Shown one piece after another: positions 1-6,868 of a stretch of DNA of 7,741 nucleotides (position 1 is its first letter; the number at the start of each line of letters is the position of its first letter). A program made the translations under genes and the position numbers. Below the pieces are notes generated by a model. That model saw nothing but the letters and a program-made list of their open reading frames with translations, did not search any database and was not told the DNA's origin. The stretch is from DSWT01 sp049975385 (GTDB taxonomy: Bacteria > Chloroflexota > Anaerolineae > B4-G1 > SLSP01), in NCBI GenBank assembly GCA_049975385.1, contig JBNGDO010000192.1, positions 1-7,741 on the forward strand, read 5' to 3'.

Positions 1-162
1 GCCGTGCACCGCGTTCTCCACCTGCGACGGCGCGACCGGCAGCGGCACGTAGCGCCAGTTCAAGCCCAGCGCCTCGAAAGCCGCATTGTGCATCGGTGGT
101 GAGACGCTGTGACCCACCGGCCACGCGATCAGCCCGACCAAAGTTGTATGTCCGTTAATCAT
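1..162 (-). CDS. aroE: Shikimate dehydrogenase, N-terminal part (runs off window)
   Basis: Only the first 54 codons are present; the gene continues beyond base 1. Shikimate dehydrogenase reduces 3-dehydroshikimate to shikimate with NADPH in the cytoplasm. The visible segment carries the family's N-terminal substrate-binding signature: GLIAWPVGHSVSPPMHN at residues 10-26, with the S-x-S shikimate-binding serines at 19 and 21 and the SPxxHN motif, followed by AAFEALGLNWRYVPLPV. I chose the ATG at 160-162 because AAAGGG lies 6-7 bases upstream; another in-frame ATG at 178-180 has no SD at a useful distance. It starts 34 bases after the aroA stop, so it is probably co-transcribed as the sixth gene of the operon. 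The NADP-binding C-terminal domain cannot be assessed. Confidence 0.93.
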   Translation of the reverse strand, partial: MINGHTTLVGLIAWPVGHSVSPPMHNAAFEALGLNWRYVPLPVAPSQVENAVHG

Positions 163-196
163 CCCTATCCCTTTCAGCATGCCGCTATAAAGCAAG

Positions 197-1543
197 TCAC
201 TCCACAAGCTTCGCGCCTAGACTGCGCAGCACATTCCCGAAACCGGGAAACGAGTCCGCGATACAGTTCGCATTTTCGATGACCGTCTCACCTTCTGCCA
301 CCAGCCCGGCGACCGCCAGCGCCATCCCCAGGCGATGGTCACCGTGACTATCGACCGCCGCGCCGCGCAACGGCGTCGGTCCTTCGACGATGAAGCCGTC
401 CTCGTGCGCCTCGATCTGCGCGCCGAGCTTGCGCAATTCCGTCACGACCGTAGCGATGCGGTCGGTCTCCTTCACACGTAACTCACGTGCGTCGCGCACC
501 ACCGTCGTTCCGCGCGCCTGCGTCGCCGCGACCGCGAGAATGGGGAACTCGTCGATCATCTGCACCACCGTATCATCGCCGATCTCTGCCCCCACAAGCG
601 ACGTGCTCCGCATCACGAGATCCGCCACCGGCTCCCCACCCTGCTCGTGTTGATTTGCCAGCACGATATCCGCCCCCATCGTCGCCAGCACATCCAGCAA
701 CCCCGTGCGCGTGGGATTGACACCGACGCCTTCCAGCGCGATCTCCGAGCCCGCCGCAAGCAGCGCTGCGACCAGCAGGAATGCCGCAGAAGAAATGTCG
801 CCGGGGACCGTCATGTTCAACGGTTCCAGATGATCAATTCCAGCCGGATCCAGCGTCACCACGAGATTGTCGACACTCAACGCCGACTCGCCGATTCGCT
901 GATTCTTGATTTGCGATTTGAGCATCCGTTCCGTGTGATCGCGTGCAGGCCCACACTCGTGGACAACCGTCGCCCCTTCTGCAAACAGCCCCGCAAGCAA
1001 GATCGCGCTCTTCACCTGCGCGCTGGCGACGGTAAGTGTGTGTGCTATGCCCTGTAATTGGCGTCCCTGGATGCAGAGTGGCGCATGCCCTTCCGTGTCT
1101 GTGATGTCTGCGCCCATCGCCAGCAGCGGCTCGGTGATGCGCCGCATCGGGCGGCGGAGCAGTTGCGGATCGCCAGTCAGCACGCTGGTAAACTCCTGTC
1201 CCGCCAAAATGCCGGCCATCAAGCGCATCGTCGTTCCGGAGCGAACACAGTCCAATGGAGATGATGGAGCTCGCAAGCCGCGCAATCCGCGCCCATGGAT
1301 GGTGATATCAACGGATGCAACGCCGTTCTCTCCGGTCGATTTACTAACTTCTACTTCAATGCCTAGTGCGCGCATACAATCGACTGTGGCGAGACAATCG
1401 GCGCCAGAGAGGAAGCCTTCGATGCGGCTGACGCCGTCCGCCAGTGCACCGAGCATCAACGCGCGGTGAGAGATGGATTTGTCACCTGGCACGCATACGC
1501 GCCCTTGCAAATCAACACTGGGATACACAATCAATTCGCTCAT
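197..1543 (-). CDS. aroA: 3-phosphoshikimate 1-carboxyvinyltransferase (EPSP synthase)
   Basis: A 448-residue cytoplasmic enzyme that joins shikimate-3-phosphate and phosphoenolpyruvate to make EPSP, the sixth shikimate-pathway step and the target of glyphosate. Visible motifs are PGDKSISHR (19-27, with the Lys22 and Arg27 equivalents), SGTTMRL (102-108), RRPMRR (130-135), SAQVK (174-178), RDHTE (201-205), PGDISSAAFLL (247-257), NPTR (276-279), the catalytic Asp region DEFP (331-334), KETDR (358-362) and GDHRLGMALA (401-410). Length is normal. The RDHTE, GDKS, SAQVK and NPTR set matches the motifs used to define class II (CP4-like) EPSP synthases. Just before SGTTMR there is VR where E. coli has GN, so the Asn94 position is Arg; this may be usual in its clade. 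The ATG overlaps the tyrA stop as ATGA, with GGGAG about 8 bases upstream, which indicates translational coupling. Confidence 0.97.
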   Translation of the reverse strand: MSELIVYPSVDLQGRVCVPGDKSISHRALMLGALADGVSRIEGFLSGADCLATVDCMRALGIEVEVSKSTGENGVASVDITIHGRGLRGLRAPSSPLDCVRSGTTMRLMAGILAGQEFTSVLTGDPQLLRRPMRRITEPLLAMGADITDTEGHAPLCIQGRQLQGIAHTLTVASAQVKSAILLAGLFAEGATVVHECGPARDHTERMLKSQIKNQRIGESALSVDNLVVTLDPAGIDHLEPLNMTVPGDISSAAFLLVAALLAAGSEIALEGVGVNPTRTGLLDVLATMGADIVLANQHEQGGEPVADLVMRSTSLVGAEIGDDTVVQMIDEFPILAVAATQARGTTVVRDARELRVKETDRIATVVTELRKLGAQIEAHEDGFIVEGPTPLRGAAVDSHGDHRLGMALAVAGLVAEGETVIENANCIADSFPGFGNVLRSLGAKLVE

Positions 1544-2403
1544 GGAAACATCTCCCGGCGTGTTTCGCGGATAAAACTCAAGACTTCACGCAACTTATCC
1601 TCGTCCTCAGTTTCAATCAAATGCGTCAGGCTTTGTAACTGAGCTTCAAAGGATTGAATAGCTTTCAAAACGTGATCTTTGTTGGTCATCAAAATGTCCA
1701 ACATCATCTGCACATCGCTGCCCGCCACACGTGACGTATCGCGGAACCCTCCTGCGACGATTTTCCATACCGCCGGGTCTTTGGACGTGGTCGCGTCTGC
1801 CGTCGCCACCAACGCACAGGCAAGCAAGTACGGAAGATGGCTGACCGTGCCGACCAGGTAGTCCTGCCGGTCAGCATCCAGCACCAGTGGCTTCGCACCG
1901 ACAGCCTCCGCCAGTGCCACACCGAGCGCCACCGTCTCCGACGACGTGCGTGCCAGCGGCGTGAGAATAAAGGTATGCTCCTGGTACAACGTGACTTCAG
2001 CTACTTCAATGCCGGATGTCTCCTTGCCGCACATCGGATGCGCACCAAGCGGCTGAATGGATTCCGGCAGCAGGCGATCCATCGCGGCGACGATCTCTTT
2101 CTTGGTGCTCCCCAGGTCCATCACCACACAACCGGGGCGCAGGTGAAGCGCGATTTCGGCCAATTGCTGCACAATCACGCGCACCGGCGTGGAAAGCACC
2201 ACCACATCCGCGTCGCGCACGCCTGCAAGCAGATCGGTCGTCCCCTCATCCACAAATCCACGTGCCCGCGCCGTCTGGTTGACCTCCGCACGGCGCGCCA
2301 CACCAATCACACGCGCGCACTTGCCCCGCAGTGCTCCACTCAACGACGCGCCCATCAGGCCCAAGCCGACGACAGCGACAGAACAATCAGAGAATGATTT
2401 CAT
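1540..2403 (-). CDS. tyrA: Prephenate (or arogenate) dehydrogenase, TyrA family
   Basis: A 287-residue single-domain TyrA that oxidatively decarboxylates prephenate to 4-hydroxyphenylpyruvate (or arogenate to tyrosine). The Rossmann motif GLGLMG is at 13-18. DLGSTKKEIV (97-106), GAHPMCGKETSG (120-131, likely catalytic-region His122), GTVSHLPY (185-192, His189) and FRDTSRVAGSD (220-230, substrate-binding Arg225) follow. There is no ACT or chorismate mutase domain. After the second beta strand it reads IGVARR, with Arg residues and no Asp or Glu; this resembles NADP-dependent cyanobacterial TyrA proteins, so NADP use is likely (inference). The start is ATG 2401-2403, nine bases after AAGGAG. 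An in-frame ATG at 2410-2412 directly abuts that SD and is unlikely. The stop overlaps the aroA start by four bases. Confidence 0.95.
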   Translation of the reverse strand: MKSFSDCSVAVVGLGLMGASLSGALRGKCARVIGVARRAEVNQTARARGFVDEGTTDLLAGVRDADVVVLSTPVRVIVQQLAEIALHLRPGCVVMDLGSTKKEIVAAMDRLLPESIQPLGAHPMCGKETSGIEVAEVTLYQEHTFILTPLARTSSETVALGVALAEAVGAKPLVLDADRQDYLVGTVSHLPYLLACALVATADATTSKDPAVWKIVAGGFRDTSRVAGSDVQMMLDILMTNKDHVLKAIQSFEAQLQSLTHLIETEDEDKLREVLSFIRETRREMFP

Positions 2404-2420
2404 CCACTTCATCTCCTTGT

Positions 2421-2472
2421 CGAATTACGAATAACGAATTACGTCCCGTATTCGCGATTCGTAGTTCGTTAT

Positions 2473-2474
<2 letters not shown>
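2421..2474. repeat. AT-rich inverted repeat between aroF and tyrA
   Basis: Arms GAATAACGAATTACG (2429-2443) and CGTAGTTCGTTATTC (2460-2474) pair with one mismatch in 15, around a 16-base spacer. The words (GAATTACGAAT, ATTCGTTATTC) are shared with the repeat between aroH and pheA. It reaches into the aroF stop codon and ends before the tyrA SD. Confidence 0.75.
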
Positions 2475-3486
<1,012 letters not shown>

Positions 3487-3507
3487 CGTATCTCCTCCCA
3501 TTTCTCT

Positions 3508-4347
3508 TTACACATTTTCCTCTTCCAACACCGGCGTCGTCGCTGCCGGATACGAACCCAACAATTTGACGAATGACGAATGGCGCAGCAGACCCATCAG
3601 AGCCGCTTCGCACGCCACATCCTGGCAGTGCCCCTCGAAGTCCAGATAGAACGTGTAGCGCCAGGGCTGGTTCAGGCGCGGGCGCGATTCGATCTTGGTG
3701 AGATTGATGCCGCGTATCGCAAACTCTCCCATCGATTTGTACAGTGCGCCGGGACTATGCCGTGTGGAGAAAACGATGGATGTTTTAGGACGCTGCGCAC
3801 GCGGCGGATCCTCCAGTCCCATCACGAAAAAGCGCGTATAGTTGAAGCGATAATCCTCGATGGCACGGTCGAGGATTTCCAGGCCGTACAGTTCCGCCGC
3901 CAGCGCGCTGGCGATGACGGCGACATCCGGTTCGGGGTTGGCGGCCAGATCGCGCGCACTGCCTGCCGTATCGAAGGCCGGTTCTCCGGCGAGACTGTAG
4001 CGGGTAAGGTACTGCTGGCACTGTGCCAACGCCTGGGGATGCGAGCGCACGCGCTTTAGCGCCTCGCGCTGCGTTCCTGGCGCGGCCATCAGCATATGGT
4101 GAACGTGAAGGATGACCTCGGCATTGATGCGCAAATCCCGCTCCAACAGCAGCTCATAAGCCCCCGCCACCGACCCAGCGGTAGCATTCTCCACCGGCAG
4201 CATCGCGTATTTAACCTCACCGTTCTCCACCATCGGGAACAACTCGCTTAGCGTGCGGCACGGCACACTTTCCACCGTCGAGCCGAAATACTGCCGCACA
4301 GCCTCCTCCGAATACGCCCCCGCAACACCCTGAAAAGCCACTTTCAT
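3508..4347 (-). CDS. pheA: Prephenate dehydratase with C-terminal ACT domain
   Basis: A 279-residue monofunctional prephenate dehydratase that converts prephenate to phenylpyruvate in phenylalanine synthesis. The catalytic domain covers about residues 1-180: FQGVAGAYSEEA at the N terminus, PVENATAG (51-58), and NYTRFFVM (169-176) with the catalytic Thr of the TRF motif at 171. An ACT domain follows (about 190-270), with the PGALYKSMGEFA (199-210) and ESRP (220-223) motifs that form the Phe-binding feedback site in this family. No chorismate mutase domain is fused; that activity comes from aroH just upstream. The ATG at 4345-4347 is preceded by AGGGAGGGG at good spacing. The 85-base gap to aroH is mostly an inverted repeat. 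Confidence 0.96.
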   Translation of the reverse strand: MKVAFQGVAGAYSEEAVRQYFGSTVESVPCRTLSELFPMVENGEVKYAMLPVENATAGSVAGAYELLLERDLRINAEVILHVHHMLMAAPGTQREALKRVRSHPQALAQCQQYLTRYSLAGEPAFDTAGSARDLAANPEPDVAVIASALAAELYGLEILDRAIEDYRFNYTRFFVMGLEDPPRAQRPKTSIVFSTRHSPGALYKSMGEFAIRGINLTKIESRPRLNQPWRYTFYLDFEGHCQDVACEAALMGLLRHSSFVKLLGSYPAATTPVLEEENV

Positions 4348-4367
4348 CTTACGTGCCCCTCCCTAAA

Positions 4368-4440
4368 AATCATGAATCACGAATAGCGAATTACGGATTA
4401 CGAATAGCCGACAATCAACCATGATTCGTGATTCATGATT
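4368..4440. repeat. AT-rich inverted repeat between aroH and pheA
   Basis: Perfect 17-bp arms AATCATGAATCACGAAT (4368-4384) and ATTCGTGATTCATGATT (4424-4440) with a 39-base spacer that holds further CGAATTACG-like words. It covers the aroH stop codon (4433-4435) and ends before the pheA SD. It has the look of a dispersed intergenic repeat and could form a hairpin in the operon mRNA. No T-run follows, so it should not terminate. Confidence 0.8.
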
Positions 4441-4804
4441 TGTGATTCGCCAAATCCGGCCTGAGCAGCCGCGCCTCGCCCAGATAAACGTGGTGGAGAT
4501 CCGCCTGCGCACACTCTGTGTTCCAGTGCAGCAGCACACGGATGCAGCGCGGCAGGTTCTCCTGGACGGCCATCTCCTGCACGCAGAGCAATGGCGTGTG
4601 CACCCACCCCATCTCACGCGCGGCGACAGCAGGATAAACGGCATTCAGATCAGGTGTGGCGGTGAAAATCACGCTGGCGATGTCAGCTACATCCAACACG
4701 TTGGCGGCGACGATACACTCCAAAAGCGTTCGCACAGCCGCCTTGATGGCCGCCACGGTGTTTTCCTCAACCGTAACGGCCCCACGAATACCACGACATG
4801 CCAT
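4433..4804 (-). CDS. aroH: Chorismate mutase, AroH type
   Basis: A 123-residue monofunctional chorismate mutase of the Bacillus subtilis AroH fold (a pseudo-alpha/beta-barrel trimer in that family). It rearranges chorismate to prephenate and feeds both pheA and tyrA downstream. Active-site residues of the B. subtilis enzyme can be matched: RGIRGA (Arg7), ATPDLNAVYPA (Tyr57 in the Phe57 place), CVQEM (Cys74, Glu77), CIRV (Arg89) and HVYL (Tyr107). The start is ATG 4802-4804, eight bases after AAGGAGG; an upstream in-frame GTG at 4825 would place that SD inside the gene and is rejected. The last residues (NHKS) and the TGA stop lie in or beside an inverted repeat, so the natural C terminus may have been replaced. 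It is the first structural gene after the attenuator, with the start codon 28 bases from the end of the terminator T-run. Confidence 0.96.
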   Translation of the reverse strand: MACRGIRGAVTVEENTVAAIKAAVRTLLECIVAANVLDVADIASVIFTATPDLNAVYPAVAAREMGWVHTPLLCVQEMAVQENLPRCIRVLLHWNTECAQADLHHVYLGEARLLRPDLANHKS

Positions 4805-4831
4805 ATACACCACCTCCTTGCTCACAGATAC

Positions 4832-4866
4832 AAAAAAAGACGTGGAGCGGGTCGCTCCACGTCTTT
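4832..4866 (-). terminator. Attenuator 3:4 intrinsic terminator upstream of aroH
   Basis: A perfect 14-bp inverted repeat (arms 4853-4866 and 4836-4849, core GACGTGGAGCG) with a 3-base loop ACC. On the minus strand it ends in seven T residues (4832-4838), three of which are in the stem. It ends 13 bases before the aroH SD (AAGGAGG, 4813-4819) and lies about 215 bases after the ldh stop. It is therefore placed to control entry into the aro operon rather than simply to end ldh. Confidence 0.9.
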
Positions 4867-4923
4867 GATTTGTTTTGGGCTTACTACACTATTTTCACCC
4901 TTTCACACACAAAGGAGCTGACC
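4850..4923 (-). promoter_or_regulatory. Attenuator 2:3 antiterminator
   Basis: GGTCAGCTCCTTTG (4910-4923, the end of the leader-peptide frame) can pair with CAAAGACGTGGAGCGACC (4850-4867). The helices are GGTC/GACC, a bulged A, GCTC/GAGC, a 5-base bulge, and CTTTG/CAAAG, making 13 base pairs around a 42-base loop. The 3' strand contains the entire 5' arm of the terminator, so formation blocks termination. A ribosome reaching the TGA at 4903-4905 would mask the 5' strand and let the terminator form. Confidence 0.65.
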
Positions 4924-4980
4924 TTGTTGGGGACAGCGAAAATAAAAGTAGTAATAGCTAAACCAGACTTTGTTTTTCAT
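4903..4980 (-). CDS. Aromatic-rich leader peptide of the aro operon (attenuation peptide)
   Basis: A 25-codon reading frame between promoter and terminator. Codons 6-14 read WFSYYYFYF: one Trp, three Phe and four Tyr in nine codons. The rest is MKNKV before it and RCPQQGQLLCV after it. The TGA stop is at 4903-4905. The design matches leader peptides such as enteric pheL and trpL, where scarcity of the charged tRNA stalls the ribosome on the control codons. The codons lie just before strand 1 of the 1:2 hairpin, and the last codons (20-24) overlap strand 2 of the antiterminator, as attenuation requires. The SD is weak (GGATAGGT, with AGG about 12 bases upstream). A second in-frame ATG at 5008-5010 would give 35 codons, but lies only about 10 bases after the predicted transcription start. 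The peptide itself probably has no function beyond being translated. It is too short for routine gene calling. Confidence 0.88.
   Translation of the reverse strand: MKNKVWFSYYYFYFRCPQQGQLLCV
4917..4937 (-). promoter_or_regulatory. Attenuator 1:2 (pause) hairpin
   Basis: In the leader RNA, GCTGTCC (4931-4937) pairs with GGTCAGC (4917-4923): six base pairs with one T-T mismatch, around a 7-base loop CCAACAA. It covers leader-peptide codons 15-22, directly after the last control codon (Phe14). Its second strand is also the first strand of the antiterminator, so the two cannot coexist. A ribosome stalled on codons 9-14 would cover the first strand and release the second. Confidence 0.65.
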
Positions 4981-5026
4981 GGTGACTTTTGACCTATCCA
5001 AACACGTCATATATCATATAAACTAA

Positions 5027-5054
5027 ATAATACTCGATTTATCAAAATTGTCAA
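5027..5054 (-). promoter_or_regulatory. Sigma70-like promoter of the aro operon
   Basis: On the minus strand a perfect -35 TTGACA (5049-5054) is separated by 16 bases from a -10 TATTAT (5027-5032, five of six matches to TATAAT). Transcription would begin near 5019-5021, about 40 bases before the leader-peptide ATG. The surrounding bases are strongly AT-rich compared with the genes. The -35 lies only 25 bases after the ldh stop codon. Overlapping TTGACC and TTGATA hexamers nearby are weaker -35 options. Confidence 0.7.
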
Positions 5055-5079
5055 AAGGTCAAATTGATGCTGTCTATGC

Positions 5080-6045
5080 TTAACTTCCCGCCTCCAAGGA
5101 CGCAATCGCTTCTTTCAATACGCTGGCTGAATTTTCCAACGCCTTTTGCTCATCGGGGAGCAGCGTTGCAGCAGCAATGCGCGTAATCCCCTCCTGGGCG
5201 ACGATGCATGGCACACTCAAACACACGTCCTCCAAGCCATATTCGCCCTGGAGCAAGGTTGAAACGGTCAGCACGCTGTGCGTGTCGCGCAGGATCGCGC
5301 CAACAATCCGTACCAATGCCAAACCCACGGCGTAATACGTCGCACCTTTGTAGTCGATGATGTGATAGGCGGAGTTGCGGACGCTTTCTTCCATCTTGCT
5401 GCGTTCCTCGTCCCATTGGGTACAACGACCGCACACTGGACAATAGTCGTCGATTGCCATCCCCGCCAGGTGTACCATAGACCATGCCGCGAACTCGGTG
5501 TCGCCGTGCTCACCCAGGATGTAGGCGTGAACGTTGTGCACATCAATGTTGCAGTGCTGGCTCAGTAAGTAGCGAAAGCGGGCGCTGTCAAGGACGGTTC
5601 CGGATCCCAAAACGCGGCTACGAGGCCAACCAGAGTGTTTCTGTGCGACATAAGTCAGCACGTCCACCGGATTACTGACGACGACAAGGACAGCTTGCGA
5701 TTCCTGCGCGACAATATCGAAGACGATGTTCTTCATAATCGCTGCGTTGCGTTTGAGCAAGTCAATGCGGCTCTCGCCGGGTTTTTGTTTGCTCCCTGCG
5801 GTGATCACGATGATCTTTGCATCAGCGTAATCCGTTTTATCTGCCACGTGGATTTCGAGCGATGGAAAGAAGAATTTCCCGTGTGCGAGGTCAAGCACCT
5901 GGCCTTTCGCCAGCTCTTCATTCACATCCAGCAGCGCGATTTCATCTGCAAGGCCGCTCTGTGCCAGCGTGTAGGCACAGGTTGAACCAACATCACCAGC
6001 GCCAACAATAACGACCGTTCTTGGATTCCATGCTTTATTTTCCAT
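5080..6045 (-). CDS. ldh: L-lactate dehydrogenase
   Basis: A 321-residue NAD-dependent enzyme interconverting pyruvate and L-lactate in the cytoplasm. It has the Rossmann motif VGAGDVG (14-20) and Asp40 at the end of the second strand (NAD preference). Gln87 in KQKPGESR matches the Gln102 that distinguishes lactate from malate dehydrogenase, where it is Arg. Arg93, Asn125 (SNPVD), Asp153 and Arg156 (LDSARFR) and the catalytic His180 (GEHGD) are all present. An unusual cysteine cluster, CPVCGRC (202-208), sits in the region before the late helix. The start is the ATG at 6043-6045, preceded by AAAGGAG at about 10 bases; an in-frame ATG 60 bases earlier lacks an SD. It is probably its own transcription unit, but no clear terminator separates it from the aro promoter that follows. 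Confidence 0.95.
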   Translation of the reverse strand: MENKAWNPRTVVIVGAGDVGSTCAYTLAQSGLADEIALLDVNEELAKGQVLDLAHGKFFFPSLEIHVADKTDYADAKIIVITAGSKQKPGESRIDLLKRNAAIMKNIVFDIVAQESQAVLVVVSNPVDVLTYVAQKHSGWPRSRVLGSGTVLDSARFRYLLSQHCNIDVHNVHAYILGEHGDTEFAAWSMVHLAGMAIDDYCPVCGRCTQWDEERSKMEESVRNSAYHIIDYKGATYYAVGLALVRIVGAILRDTHSVLTVSTLLQGEYGLEDVCLSVPCIVAQEGITRIAAATLLPDEQKALENSASVLKEAIASLEAGS

Positions 6046-6476
6046 GGTTTTGTTACTCCTTTTACACAGTCTACCTGACCAGCAAAATGGGGATATTAAA
6101 GGCATCGGCAGTCATCTCCGGTCATAGTCTATGGCATAAAAGCACGCACGTTGTTTTGGAGATCAGATCACTCTCTACAAACGAGCGCCCTACAAGTGGC
6201 AACCAGGTTCGTGACTCCACATATGGTGCAATGACATCCGCGATGGTTGCCGCTTCCGCTTGGCCAGATCAAGGCTCCGGTAAAGCCGATGCTTAGTTAT
6301 CGTATTCTTTCCAGGGGTGCGTTTCACTTTGGGGGAAATAGTCAGATCAACGTCTGATCATTGCAGTTTTGTGGCAGTTTTGGCCCGATTGGGGCTCAAC
6401 AAGCCTGGTATTCAAAGGCCAAAACTGCACCCTTCTTCCAGTTGCCGCTAACAGTTAAGTGGGTACAATGCGATAG
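6046..6476. other. 431-bp intergenic region, no convincing gene
   Basis: It should hold the ldh promoter and 5' leader, but I could not find a convincing -35/-10 pair. It contains a 12-bp perfect inverted repeat (6374-6385 with 6417-6428) and, on the minus strand, a reading frame with plausible amino-acid content but internal stops (6071-6268). The plus-strand open frame here starts inside ldh on the opposite strand and looks accidental. Confidence 0.6.
6374..6428. repeat. 12-bp inverted repeat with 31-base spacer
   Basis: GCAGTTTTGGCC (6374-6385) and its exact complement GGCCAAAACTGC (6417-6428). Inside the spacer GGCT and AGCC can pair again around a 5-base loop. A further partial copy, GCAGTTTT, precedes it at 6363-6370. 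No T-run follows on either strand, so it is not a standard terminator, although it lies about 50 bases after the PRC-barrel gene. It could be a remnant of a small mobile element. Confidence 0.5.
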
Positions 6477-6707
6477 CTATACAGCTATGTCCGCCGTCCG
6501 GTCCCCCTTACGGTGATAATGTTGATGGAGTATAATTTCGTAGTCCCGTGGCAGTGATTTACTACGATCGTACTCCGGACTGCTCTCGATGGCCTCCCGA
6601 TCAAGGTCGATATAAACATCCATTTCCGTCCAATCGATTTTGGTGATCCAATTGGTAGCGATGAGCACGGTCTTGCCTGGAAGTAGCCAATCCCGCGTAT
6701 CCACCAG

Positions 6708-6715
6708 CAAATAAC
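6708..6715. repeat. Target-site duplication, left copy
   Basis: CAAATAAC, directly repeated at 6869-6876. The following G also matches, so the duplication may be 9 bases (6708-6716). On the coding strand it corresponds to the end of ATT CGT TAT TTG, seen at both sides of the insertion. Confidence 0.8.
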
Positions 6716-6868
6716 GGCTCTACACATATTTGTGGGGTAAAAACAGCGCTGATCCCTATTTTGACCGCTCTTTTGATCAAAAGTGGGACGCCCACCTTGC
6801 TTTTGGGCGCATTTTGGCAATCAAGTGGAACAAAAGCCCGTCGCGACCCCACTAATCTGCGTAGACCC
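6716..6868. mobile_element. MITE-like non-coding insertion in the PRC-barrel gene
   Basis: About 153 bp flanked by a direct repeat of CAAATAAC(G). Its ends are imperfect inverted repeats of 23 bases (6716-6738 and 6846-6868), agreeing at 19 of 23 positions; both ends start GG(C/G)TCTAC and finish GTGGGGT. It contains no reading frame of meaningful length and so must have moved with a transposase supplied elsewhere. The interior holds small palindromes (CTTTTGATCAAAAG, and GTGGG/CCCAC). The 8-base duplication and GGnTCT ends recall ISL3-type elements, but that assignment is tentative. Confidence 0.85.

Noticed and set aside
4433..4825. aroH starting at the GTG at 4825
   Set aside because: The strong SD AAGGAGG would lie inside the gene, and the ATG at 4804 is correctly spaced from it and matches the usual AroH N terminus (MxxRGIRG).
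4868..4909. TRAP-type repeated (G/T)AG binding site
   Set aside because: Only two closely spaced TAG triplets occur (TAGtgTAG); a TRAP site needs about nine to eleven.
4798..4992. Plus-strand 64-codon open frame across the leader
   Set aside because: It runs antisense through promoter, leader peptide and terminator, has no family resemblance, and includes the terminator palindrome; it is accidental.
4832..5020. T-box riboswitch upstream of aroH
   Set aside because: A terminator before an amino acid gene suggests this, but the conserved T-box sequence (AGGGTGGnACCGCG-type) is absent; AAGGGTGAAAATAG is only a superficial match, and the aromatic leader peptide explains the region better.
5080..6105. 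ldh starting at the ATG at 6105
   Set aside because: The added 20 residues do not resemble lactate dehydrogenase, no SD precedes them, and AAAGGAG precedes the ATG at 6045.
6342..6360. Operator-like TCAGATCAACGTCTGATCA upstream of ldh
   Set aside because: Only a 5-bp TCAGA/TCTGA stem is symmetric and the site is about 300 bases from the ldh start; too weak to call.
6374..6428. Intrinsic terminator for the PRC-barrel gene
   Set aside because: The hairpin is not followed by a run of T on either strand and its spacer is long.
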